In this document: positions 26,770 through 34,860 of the stretch, piece after piece
How positions within the stretch are numbered: the stretch's first letter is position 1
Layout: each line of letters begins with the position of its first letter
Source: Catellatospora sp. KI3
GTDB lineage: Bacteria > Actinomycetota > Actinomycetes > Mycobacteriales > Micromonosporaceae
NCBI RefSeq assembly: GCF_029948125.1
Contig: NZ_JASAMB010000009.1
Span: 186,001 to 250,000, forward strand
Direction: 5' to 3'
Length of the DNA: 64,000 nucleotides
Notes under the pieces: generated by a model
Told to the model about the DNA's origin: nothing
Seen by the model: the letters and a program-made list of their open reading frames with translations, nothing else
Databases searched by the model: none
Position numbers and translations under genes: made by a program

Positions 26770-29700
26770 TCAATGCGCCGGCGTGAGCGCCGGCAGCTCT
26801 AAGCGGCCCAGCGGGGCCAGGTGGCGGTCCAGGTGGTCGCGGTAGGCGGCGATCGGGCCGTACAGCCACTCGTCGGACAGGCCCCAGCGCTGCTCCAGCC
26901 GGCGGCACTCGTCCTTGGCGAACAGGCGCGGGTTGTCGGTCAGCAGGCCGCCGAAGCGGCGCCCGACCGCGTGCTCGGTCGCGCCCGGCGGCACCTTCAG
27001 CAGCGTGAGCAGCGTGTTCAGCTCCGCGTCGCCGGTGTCGAGGGCGGCCTCGCGCAGCCGGGCCAGGAAGTCGAGGTTCGGGATGCGCTCGATCGGGCGG
27101 CCGACCCGCGACAGCACGTCGCCGAAGCAGACGCTCTCCGGGTGGAACACGTGCAGCGTGCGGCCCCACGCGGCCGGGTCGGTGAGCCCGGCGACGACGC
27201 GGCGGGCCACGTAGCCGACCGGGGTGTAGTCGGAGCGGCTGGCCGCGCCGGGGCACACGCCGAGCCGGTGGTAGGCCGACAGCATCAGGTGCGTCAGCGC
27301 GCGCCGGTTGGGGAAGCCGTTGTCGGCGTCGGGCATGACCTCGCCCAGCCGGTAGATCGTGACCGGCGCGCCCTGCGCGGCGGCCTGCGCGAGCAGCCGC
27401 TCGGCGACCCACTTGGACCGGCCGTAGCCGCTGTGCGGGGTGGACGCGGCGGCCACGTCGAAGCGCTCGGCCAGCGGCCGGTTGTGCCGGACCGCCTCGG
27501 TGTCGAGCACGCCGAGGGTCGACACGTGGTGCAGCTGCTTGGGCCGGTGCGCCAGGGCCAGCCGCAGCACCTCGAGGGTGCCGGTGACGTTGGCGGCCCG
27601 GTGCGCCCGGTAGTCGAACAGGAAGTTCACCAGCGCGCCGTTGTGCAGCACCGCGTCGACGGTGCGGGCCAGGTGGTCCCAGGTCGTCGGCGCGAGGCCG
27701 AGGTCGGGCCGGCCGAGATCGCCCGCGTACGCCCGCAGCCGGTCGCCGAACCGCGCCTGCCACAGCCCCTGCTCGGTCAGCGCCGCGACCACCCGGGTCA
27801 GCGCCTGCGCGTCGCCGTCGGCCCGGCACAGGCACACCACCTGCATGGTCGTGCGCGCCAGCAGCTCGTACACCAGCCTGCTGCCCACGAACCCGCTCGC
27901 CCCGGTGACCAGCACCGTGCGCGGTTCGCGCCCCCGCTGGGTCGGGATCACGGCGGGCACGGTGAGCCCGGCCGCCCCGGCCGCGTCGCGGTCCATCAGC
28001 ACCGCCTCGTCGACCTCCACCTCGGCCGGGTCGGCCTGCCGGGTGGCGAGCAGCGCCGTCAGCCGCTCGGCGGTCGGGTGCCGGAACAGGTCCTGTACCC
28101 CGATCCGGATCCCGCTGTCGCGGCTGAGCACCGAGGTCAGCGTCAGCGCCTGCAGCGAGTCGCCGCCCGCGCGCACGAAGCTCTCGTCGGCGCGCAGCTC
28201 GGGCCGCCCCAGCGTGCGCCGGAACAGCGCCAGCATCCGCGCGGTGGGTTCGTCGGGCGCCGGTCCGTCGTCGGCGGCCAGCGCGGCCGCGTTGCCGTGC
28301 AGCCAAGCGTCCAGCCGCTCGTGCAGCGCGGCCCGGTCGACCTTGCCGTTGGCGTTGCGCGGCAGCTCGGGCAGCACGAAGTAGTGGCGGGGCAGGCTGT
28401 TGCGGGGCAGCGCGGTGCGCAGGTGCTCCCGCAGCGCCGCCTCGGTGACCGTGCCGTCGACGAACAGCGCCAGCGACTTGGCTCCGTCGTGCTCGGCGAC
28501 CAGCACCCGCGCCTGTCGTACGCCGGGACAGCCCTCCGCCACCGTCTCGATCTCGCCCAGCTCGATCCGTACGCCGCCGATCTTCACCTGGAAGTCGCGC
28601 CGCCCGTGGAAGTGCAGCAGCCCGCGCTCGTCGTAGCGGCCCAGGTCGCCGGTGCGGTAGAGCCGCTGCCCGGGGATCTCCGGGAACGGGTTGGCCACGA
28701 ACACCTGCCCGGTCCGCTCCGGGTCGCCCAGGTAGCCGCTGCCCAGGCAGGCCCCGCCGATGACGATCTCGCCGACCGCGCCGCGCGGCAGCGGCCGCAG
28801 CGCCTCGTCCACCACCACCGCGTAGCAGTTGTCGATCGGGCGGCCCAGCGGCACGGCCCCGGTCTCGTCCGGGTTCACCCGGTGGAAGACCATGCCGATG
28901 GAGGCCTCGGTCGGGCCGTACCCGTTGGTGAGGCCCACCGCGGGCAGCAGCGCCATCAGCCGGTGCGCCAGCTGCCGGTTCATCTCCTCGCCGCCGACGA
29001 TCAGGCGGCGCAGCGTGCTGATGCGGGCCAGCGCCCGCTCGTCGTGGTCGACCAGCGTCACCAGCGCGTTGAAGATGCTGGGCACGAAGTCGGTCATGGT
29101 GACGCCGTGCTCGGCGATGGTGTCCACGGTGCGCCCGAGGTCGAGGAAGTCGCCCTGGGCCGGGACCACGGTGCGGCCGCCGGTGGTCAGCGGCCAGAAC
29201 AGCTGCCACACCGAGGAGTCGAAGGTGTGCCTGCTGTTCTGCAGCACGACCTGCCCGCCGCCGCCGAAGTAGCGGGTCATGAACCGGAAGCGGTTGGTCA
29301 GGCCGCCGTGCAGGTTCATCGCGCACTTGGGCGTGCCGGTGGTGCCGGAGGTGAAGATGCCGTAGATGACGTCGTCGGGTCCGAGCACCACCCCGGGCCG
29401 GGGCGCGCGGGCCGGCGTCGCGCCGACCGCGACCGGCAGCACCCGCTCGCGCCAGTGCGGCGGCACGCAGCCGGCGTCGGCGCACAGCACCACGGGCGCG
29501 GCCAGCACCTCCAGCGTGGCGGTGAGCCGGTCGGCGGGCCAGGCCGGGTCCAGCGGCACGAAGGCCGCCCCGAGCTTCATCAGCGCGAGGTACGCCACCG
29601 GCAGCTCCAGGCTGTTGCCGAGCAGCACCGGCACCGCCGTGCCCCGGGTCACGCCGTGGCCGGGCAGCTTGGCGGCCAGCGCGTTGGCGTGGTCGTCGAG

Positions 29701-30363
29701 GTCGCGATAGGACAGTGTACGACCGCCGTAGCTCAGCGCGGGGGCGTCCGGGTGCTCGTCGACCCGGTCCTCGAACAGCTGGGGGATGGCGCGGAACGGA
29801 CCGTGCTCGACCTCGCGTCCGGCCAGCCGCCCCAGCAGCAGCTGGCGGGAGGCGGCGCCGAGGCCGTCAGTGGCGGCGGGCGACAGCTGCGGCTCGGCCA
29901 GCAGCGCGCGGACGACCTCGGCGAACAGCTCGGCCACCGCGTCGGCCATGCCGGCCCACGGGTCGCCGGGCGCGATCGCCACGTCGGCGGTGAGCCGGTG
30001 CCCGGTCACCCGCAGGCTGACGCGTACGCCCAGCAGGGGGCGGCCGGTGCCCTGCCCGAGCAGCACCTCCAGCGCCGCCTCGGTGTCGGCGGAGAAGCCG
30101 CCCATCAGTTCGCGCACCTGCGCGCGGGCGGTGGGGCCGTCCTGCTCGCGCAGCGTGTCGGGCCAGGTCGGCAGGCAGTGCCAGGTGTCGGCCTCGCGCA
30201 CCCGCACGGGCAGGGTGCGCGAGAGGCGGGTGGCGGTCTCCACGGCGGCCAGCGCGGCCGCGCACGCGAGCTCGCCGGGCTGCTCGCCTGCTCCGGGGTC
30301 ACTCGGGTACGCGGGGATGGTGCAGGAATAGTGACCGTTTTCCGGGGCGTGACCGGAGCCCAT
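26770..30363 (-). CDS. Stand-alone A-T-R enzyme (NRPS-like thioester reductase)
   Basis: 1197 residues from ATG 30363 (GGAGG close upstream; ATG 30435 is an alternative). Residues about 1-155 are unassigned but resemble the C-terminal half of a condensation domain. The adenylation domain (about 165-660) has FTSGTTGTPK, FDSSVWQLFW, NGYGPTEASI, LYRTGDLGRY, GGVRIELGEIE and PRNANGKVDR; Asp in FDSS suggests an alpha-amino acid substrate. The carrier domain has FVRAGGDSLQAL with the phosphopantetheine Ser. The terminal reductase (about 780-1197) has VLVTGASGFVGSRL and YGRSKWVAERLL. Expected reaction: activate one amino acid, tether it and release it as an aldehyde with NADPH, as in Lys2 or carboxylic acid reductases. 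Confidence 0.92.
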   Translation of the reverse strand: MGSGHAPENGHYSCTIPAYPSDPGAGEQPGELACAAALAAVETATRLSRTLPVRVREADTWHCLPTWPDTLREQDGPTARAQVRELMGGFSADTEAALEVLLGQGTGRPLLGVRVSLRVTGHRLTADVAIAPGDPWAGMADAVAELFAEVVRALLAEPQLSPAATDGLGAASRQLLLGRLAGREVEHGPFRAIPQLFEDRVDEHPDAPALSYGGRTLSYRDLDDHANALAAKLPGHGVTRGTAVPVLLGNSLELPVAYLALMKLGAAFVPLDPAWPADRLTATLEVLAAPVVLCADAGCVPPHWRERVLPVAVGATPARAPRPGVVLGPDDVIYGIFTSGTTGTPKCAMNLHGGLTNRFRFMTRYFGGGGQVVLQNSRHTFDSSVWQLFWPLTTGGRTVVPAQGDFLDLGRTVDTIAEHGVTMTDFVPSIFNALVTLVDHDERALARISTLRRLIVGGEEMNRQLAHRLMALLPAVGLTNGYGPTEASIGMVFHRVNPDETGAVPLGRPIDNCYAVVVDEALRPLPRGAVGEIVIGGACLGSGYLGDPERTGQVFVANPFPEIPGQRLYRTGDLGRYDERGLLHFHGRRDFQVKIGGVRIELGEIETVAEGCPGVRQARVLVAEHDGAKSLALFVDGTVTEAALREHLRTALPRNSLPRHYFVLPELPRNANGKVDRAALHERLDAWLHGNAAALAADDGPAPDEPTARMLALFRRTLGRPELRADESFVRAGGDSLQALTLTSVLSRDSGIRIGVQDLFRHPTAERLTALLATRQADPAEVEVDEAVLMDRDAAGAAGLTVPAVIPTQRGREPRTVLVTGASGFVGSRLVYELLARTTMQVVCLCRADGDAQALTRVVAALTEQGLWQARFGDRLRAYAGDLGRPDLGLAPTTWDHLARTVDAVLHNGALVNFLFDYRAHRAANVTGTLEVLRLALAHRPKQLHHVSTLGVLDTEAVRHNRPLAERFDVAAASTPHSGYGRSKWVAERLLAQAAAQGAPVTIYRLGEVMPDADNGFPNRRALTHLMLSAYHRLGVCPGAASRSDYTPVGYVARRVVAGLTDPAAWGRTLHVFHPESVCFGDVLSRVGRPIERIPNLDFLARLREAALDTGDAELNTLLTLLKVPPGATEHAVGRRFGGLLTDNPRLFAKDECRRLEQRWGLSDEWLYGPIAAYRDHLDRHLAPLGRLELPALTPAH

Positions 30364-30526
30364 CCGTCCTCCATCGTCGGTGGACCGCCGGGCGCGGGTA
30401 GCGCAGGCGACAGCGATCCATCCATTAGTGCACATGCCTGATGGAGGGGAAGACTAGAGCATACAGCGGGGTTTGCGAATGCCTGGAACGATCGTTTACG
30501 AGACTTTAAATAGTTGTCCGCAAGAT
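30364..30526 (-). promoter_or_regulatory. AT-rich leader/promoter region of the A-T-R gene
   Basis: This 163-base gap between the DauA-like gene and the A-T-R gene is clearly AT-richer than the coding DNA, especially 30450-30525. A TATGCT -10-like hexamer lies at 30463-30458 read leftward, but no good -35 is seen at 16-18 bases. It may hold a second promoter inside the cluster or a regulator site. Confidence 0.35.
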
Positions 30527-31642
30527 TCACATGTGCCCGGAACAGGAGAGAAGGCGGTTCACCGCCATCATCTCATTCACGTCAGTGAGTGCCCCGGCCT
30601 CGCCGACGACAGCGGCGGCGAGCGCCCGCCCCACCGCCGGAGCGATCTGCACGCCGTACCCGCCGAGCCCGGCGAGCCAGTGGAAGCCGTCGGCGGCCGG
30701 GTCCGGGCCGACCACCGGCACGTCGTCGGCCGCGCTGGTGCGCAGTCCCGCCCAGGCGTGCCGTACCCGCCGCGCGGGCAGCGTGGTCGCCTCCCGCAGC
30801 CGCTCCAGGCCCAGTGCGACGTCCAGGTCCTCCGCCCGGGCGTCGCCGGGCACCGCCGGGGTGGCGTCGGCCGGGGACACCAGCAGCGCCCCGGACTCCG
30901 GCTTGACGTAGAAGGTCTCGGTCACGTCGCAGACCATCGGCCAGGCGCCAGCCCCCTCCGGCCCGTCCACCAGGAACGCCGTCCGCCGCCGGGGCACCAG
31001 GCCCACCGGCCGCACCCCGGCCAGCGCCGCGACCTCGTCGGCCCAGGCCCCGGCCGCGTTGACCACCGCGCCCGCGCGCACCTCGCCGGCGGTGGTCCGC
31101 GCCCGCCAGCCCGCGCCGTCGCGGACCAGCTCGTGCAGCCGCGCCTGGGTCAGCACCAGCCCGCCCGCGGCCGTGATCCCGCGCAGGAAGCCGCGGTGCA
31201 GCGCGTCCACGTCGATGTCGGCGGCGGCGGGGCGGTACAGCGCGCGGGTGAACCACTCCGGGCGCACCACCGGGCAGTGCCGGGCCACCTCGCCGGGCCC
31301 TATCTCGTACGCCGGCACCGGCGCCGCCAGCCCCCGGGCCAGCGCCCGCTCGAACAGCTCCTCGGCCCCGGCCGGGCACAGGGCCACCACGCCGCGCGGG
31401 GTCAGCAGCGGGTGCTCGGCGAACCCGTCGGGCGGCTCGGTCAGGAACGGCCTGCTCGCCTCGGTCAGCGCGCGGACGACGTCGTTGCCGTAGTACTCCG
31501 AGAACAGTGCCGCCGAGCGGCCGGTCGCGTGGTAGCCCGGCGCGGTCTCCATCTCGACCAGCGTCACCGCGCCGTGCCGGGACAGGAAGTAACCGGCCGC
31601 GGCCCCGGCGATCCCGCCGCCCACGACGAGGAAGTCCGTCAT
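30527..31642 (-). CDS. DauA-like FAD-dependent D-amino-acid dehydrogenase
   Basis: 371 residues from ATG 31642 (MTDFLVVGGGIAGAAAGYF). The N-terminal dinucleotide fold GGGIAGAAAG is followed by PGYHATGRSAALFSEYYG, FAEHPLLTPRG and YRPAAADIDVDALHRGFLRG. The C-terminus has WAGLRTSAADDVPVVG and GLGGYGVQIAPAVGRALA. This pattern is close to Pseudomonas D-arginine dehydrogenase (DauA), which oxidises D-amino acids to imino acids that hydrolyse to 2-oxo acids. In this cluster it could prepare a keto or imino precursor, or remove D-enantiomers. A good promoter with an almost absent leader lies just upstream. Confidence 0.87.
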   Translation of the reverse strand: MTDFLVVGGGIAGAAAGYFLSRHGAVTLVEMETAPGYHATGRSAALFSEYYGNDVVRALTEASRPFLTEPPDGFAEHPLLTPRGVVALCPAGAEELFERALARGLAAPVPAYEIGPGEVARHCPVVRPEWFTRALYRPAAADIDVDALHRGFLRGITAAGGLVLTQARLHELVRDGAGWRARTTAGEVRAGAVVNAAGAWADEVAALAGVRPVGLVPRRRTAFLVDGPEGAGAWPMVCDVTETFYVKPESGALLVSPADATPAVPGDARAEDLDVALGLERLREATTLPARRVRHAWAGLRTSAADDVPVVGPDPAADGFHWLAGLGGYGVQIAPAVGRALAAAVVGEAGALTDVNEMMAVNRLLSCSGHM

Positions 31643-31651
31643 GCCTGCGAG

Positions 31652-31680
31652 ACAGTACTGGAGTGATGCATGCATGTAAA
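31652..31680 (-). promoter_or_regulatory. SigA-type promoter for the encapsulin/A-T-R cluster
   Basis: Read leftward: -35 TTTACA (31680-31675), a 17-base spacer and -10 TACTGT (31657-31652). The ATG of the DauA-like gene begins 9 bases later, so the transcript is leaderless or nearly so. The spacer contains the palindrome ATGCATGCAT, a possible operator. This may drive the leftward operon to 22983. Confidence 0.55.
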
Positions 31681-31690
31681 TGCCTGAGCG

Positions 31691-32902
31691 TCACGCCGGG
31701 GCGGGCAGCTCCACCCGGCGCAGTCGGCGGGTCGGCGCGATCACCAGCAGCAGCGCGCAGCCGGTGACACCGACCGCGCAGCCCAGCAGCAGCAGCCGGT
31801 CCGCGCCCAGCAGCCCGGCCAGCGGCGCGGCGAGCACCTGCCCCAGCGGGATCCCGAGCACCGATCCCGCGATCTCGTACGCCGAGACCCGGTTGAGCAC
31901 GTCGCGCGGGACGTGGGTCTGGACGCTGGTGGCCCACATGACCGACCAGAAGGCCCAGGACAGCCCACCCACCGCGTGCCCGGCCAGCAGCACCGGCAGC
32001 GGCGCGGCCAGCGCCGTGGTCAGCGGGACCAGCACGAACCCGACCAGCACCAGCGCCCCGGCGGCCAGCGGGCGCACCGGCTTGAGGCGCATCGCCGCGA
32101 GGCCGCCGAGGATCGTCCCGGCGCCCATCGCCGACATCGCCCAGCCGTACGCCTCGTCGCCGAGCCGGTCGGTGATCAGCGCCGAGCCGATCGGGATCAG
32201 CGGTCCGAACAGGACGACGCCGTACCCGAACCAGATCAGGATCACGCTCCACATCCAGCTGCGCGACCGGAACTCCGTCCAGCCCTCACGCAGGTCCCGG
32301 CGCAGTGCGGCGACGCTCGCCGCCCCCGCGACCGGGTGCGCGGGCAGCCGCAGCGCGAGCAGGCACACGGCGCTGACGGCGAAGGTCGCCGCGTTCAACG
32401 CGTACACGGTGCCCGCGCCGGTCGCCACGACCAGCACCGCCGACAGCGCCGGGCCGAGCAGCTGCGCGCCCGCGTCGGCCACCCGCAGCGCCCCGTTGGC
32501 CCGCTGCACGTCGGCGGCCAGCAGCGGCACCATGCCCGCCAACCCCGGCTGGAACATCGCCGCCGCCGCTCCGGCCAGCGCCGACGTGCCCGCCAGCAGC
32601 CACAGCGGCGCGTGCCCGGAGAACAGCGCGACCGCGGTGACCGTCTGCGTGCCGACGCGGACCAGGTCCGCCCCGACCATCAGGCGCCGGGCCCCGACGC
32701 GGTCGGCCAGCACGCCGCCGAACAGGATCAGCGCCACGAACGGCACCATGAACGCGGCCAGCACCAGGCCCACCCCGGCGGCGCCGTGCCCCGCCTCGCG
32801 CACCGCCAGCGCCACCGCGACGGGCAGCATCCCGTCGCCGAGCAGCGCCACCGCGCGCGCCACGAAGTACAGCGTGAAGTCACGCGTCTACAGCCGGGCC
32901 AT
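31691..32902 (-). CDS. MFS transporter with in-frame amber codon near its start
   Basis: About 390-403 residues with about twelve hydrophobic segments. The strongest start is ATG 32902, with AGGAGG at a 7-base spacing, but its fifth codon (32890-32888) is TAG. The frame then continues TRDFTLYFVARAVALLGDG, which looks like a genuine MFS N-terminus. Translation could resume at GTG 32863, giving a 390-residue protein with a clipped first segment (MARAVALLGDGMLPVAVAL). The MFS loop motif GGVLADRVGARRLMVG is intact, and the rest of the frame shows no damage. So this is either a recent nonsense mutation, reinitiation, or a sequencing error. Likely exporter for the neighbouring cluster. Confidence 0.75.
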
Positions 32903-33035
32903 GCCGTCGCCTCCTGAAGTCGGTACCGATCATGAACCGCTGACTGTAAACACACCTTCCCATTTCGGGTGTGGTGCCCGTCACGATCGCCGACGGTGTT
33001 ACATGAACTGCGACGCCGTCGTGAAGGGGCCGACC
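32903..33035. promoter_or_regulatory. Divergent promoter region with inverted repeat
   Basis: The gap between the leftward MFS gene and the rightward SRPBCC gene contains CACACC-N11-GGTGTG at 32951-32973, a possible regulator site, within an AT-richer stretch. No regulator gene is adjacent, so the assignment is weak. Confidence 0.3.
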
Positions 33036-33587
33036 ATGAACAACCAGACCGCAGCGGGCGGGGCGCTCGCCGACGTCCACTGCGAACCCAGCGGCCGACG
33101 CTGGACGCTCGTGCTCGCCCGCGACCTGCCGCACCCGCCGCGCGCCGTCTGGACCGCGCTCACCGAACCGGCGCGGCTGTCCCGCTGGGCCCCGTACGAC
33201 GCCGACCGCGACCTGAGCGGCACCGGCGGCGCCGTGCTGACCATGGTCGACGGCGACGAGCGGCACGACCTCGACGCGGAAGTGCTGCGCGCCGAGCCGC
33301 CCGCGCTGCTCGTCCACACCTGGGGCGAGGACAGCCTGCGCTGGGAACTCGTCCCGTCCGCCGGGGCCGGCACCCGGCTCACCCTGCGCCACACCATGGC
33401 CGACCGCGACTGGCTGCCCAAGGTCGCCGCAGGCTGGCACCTGTGCCTCGACGTCCTCGCCCGGCTGCTCGACGGCGAGCCCGTCCAGGCGATCCGCGGC
33501 CGCGACGCCAAGGCCCACGGCTGGGCCGGACTGCACGACGCGTACGCGGTCGAGCTCGGCCTGCCGACAGGCCCCGACCGGGAGTAG
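33036..33587 (+). CDS. SRPBCC (AHSA1/START-like) domain protein
   Basis: 183 residues from ATG 33036 (MNNQTAAGGALADVHCEPSG), with GGGG upstream; GTG 33021 and ATG 33003 are in-frame alternatives. RRWTLVLARDLPHPPRAVWTALTEPARLSRWAPYD-type sequence opens the SRPBCC fold typical of AHSA1-like proteins, followed by LLVHTWGEDSLRWELVPSA and TRLTLRHTMADRDWLPKVAAGWH. Such proteins bind small hydrophobic ligands or Hsp90-like partners, and no enzymatic residues can be assigned. It is divergent from the MFS gene at the right edge of the encapsulin cluster; membership in the cluster is doubtful. Confidence 0.8.
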   Translation: MNNQTAAGGALADVHCEPSGRRWTLVLARDLPHPPRAVWTALTEPARLSRWAPYDADRDLSGTGGAVLTMVDGDERHDLDAEVLRAEPPALLVHTWGEDSLRWELVPSAGAGTRLTLRHTMADRDWLPKVAAGWHLCLDVLARLLDGEPVQAIRGRDAKAHGWAGLHDAYAVELGLPTGPDRE

Positions 33588-34050
33588 CCCGCACGTGATC
33601 CGCACCGGCACGCTGCGAGATCACCTCTGGCCCGGCTGGCGGCGGCCCCGGCGGCGCCCCTCCCCGCAAGATCACTGTTTCGGGGTCTCCGGACCGGCTT
33701 TCTGCGGCAAGATCTTCGTTCTAGGTCAGTGGCTCGGCTCTGGGGCCGCATTCTGGCCGCTGACTGCGATCACTGGCCGGCGGCCGGGGCTTCGGGGCTG
33801 GTTTGTCGCGTCCGGCAGGGTTCGATGGCGGCCGACGGTGCGGATTTCGCCGAATGCGACTCGGCTGCGAGTCGATGTTCCGGCCTCGGCCAGTGATCTC
33901 TGGCTGCCATGACGTCCAAGATCGCGGTCTGTGGTCGGCGGAGCGGCTCTCGGACTACGTTCCGGCCGCAGGCGGCGATCATCGGCGGAAGGCGGCCCCG
34001 AGATCGCCACTGCTGGTCGGCAGCTCCGCTGATGCGGGGGACGGGTGGGG
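33588..34050. repeat. Gene-free interval with dispersed repeat copies
   Basis: About 460 bases with no supportable gene. Copies of the TGACCGCAAACGACGATC-type repeat occur near 33755-33775, inverted at 33912-33937, direct at 33961-33985 and inverted at 33997-34021; the last two form an inverted pair. Extra CGCAAGATC fragments lie at 33665 and 33702. Long leftward frames here simply read through these repeats. Confidence 0.55.
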
Positions 34051-34770
34051 TCAGGTGCGGGCGACGGTGAGGGTGGAGACGCCGGCGACGGCGTCGACGT
34101 CGTACCGGTCGGTGGAGCTGTCCCAGGCGGGCGGGGCGAAGACCGAGCCGCCCGCCACACCCGAGCGGCGCTGGCCGTCGACGGTCACGTTGGCGGCGCC
34201 GCCACCGGCGCTGACGCGGACCGGGACGCCCTGCGGTGCCCGTACCAGGAAATCGCTCGCGCCGCCCGCCATCCGGACCGTCCGCGTCCCCTCCGGACGC
34301 GGCAGCACCGCCTCGATCCGGCTCGAACCGGCCGTGAAGTCGATCGCGCCGAGGCGTCCGGCGCCCATGTCGACCAGGGTCTCGGTCGCCCCGCCGGAGA
34401 AGCGGAGATCCCAGCGCACCTGCTGGTTGAGCAGCACCTCGACGACGGCGGGGCCGTGCTCGCCGGTCGCGGACAGGTGCAGCTGGTGGCGTCCGCCGGA
34501 CTCGACGACCTCCGGGGAGATGCCGGAGTCCTCGGGCGTACTGATCCGGTAGAGGTCGTCGCCGAGGTCGGCGGCGCGCACGGTGAGCGTCGTGGCGCCG
34601 CTGACGACCGTCAGCGCGGCCGTGTCCCGGTCGGCCCGCGCCGCCGACACGGTGTGCGCCCGCCCGAAACCGTCGTGGCCGCGCTCGGGGTCGTCGTCTC
34701 GCCACGGTGCGCAACCGGCCGCGAGCAGCGGCGTGAGGAGCAGTCCGGTCAGGACGGTACGTCGATGCAT
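34051..34770 (-). CDS. Exported lipoprotein with adhesin-like beta domain
   Basis: 239 residues from ATG 34770. A signal peptide (MHRRTVLTGLLLTPLLAAGC) ends at a lipobox Cys. The rest is rich in beta strands with repeated Gly/Ser/Thr and phrases such as TLTVRAADLGDDLYRIST, TETLVDMGAGRLGAIDF and NVTVDGQRRSGVAGGSVF. This resembles DUF4097/adhesin-like beta-solenoid folds, but the match is only structural in feel. Function unknown; located on the outer face of the membrane. It is divergent from the methyltransferase at 34861, leaving 90 bases for both promoters. Confidence 0.7.
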   Translation of the reverse strand: MHRRTVLTGLLLTPLLAAGCAPWRDDDPERGHDGFGRAHTVSAARADRDTAALTVVSGATTLTVRAADLGDDLYRISTPEDSGISPEVVESGGRHQLHLSATGEHGPAVVEVLLNQQVRWDLRFSGGATETLVDMGAGRLGAIDFTAGSSRIEAVLPRPEGTRTVRMAGGASDFLVRAPQGVPVRVSAGGGAANVTVDGQRRSGVAGGSVFAPPAWDSSTDRYDVDAVAGVSTLTVART

Positions 34771-34860
34771 GCGGTACGGATACCCGGCGGCGGTGCCGGT
34801 TACACCGGACGATCGCGGCAGCGGGTTGACGGGCGGTGCCGAATGTCTAGAGTCGGCGGG

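Noticed and set aside
26821-30441. Rightward 1206-codon open frame opposite the A-T-R gene
   Set aside because: It is the antisense shadow of a clear multidomain enzyme; composition is His/Gln/Arg/Gly-rich with no motifs.
33770-34714. Leftward 314-codon frame overlapping the lipoprotein
   Set aside because: Arg-rich shadow reading; the lipoprotein frame with lipobox is the real one.
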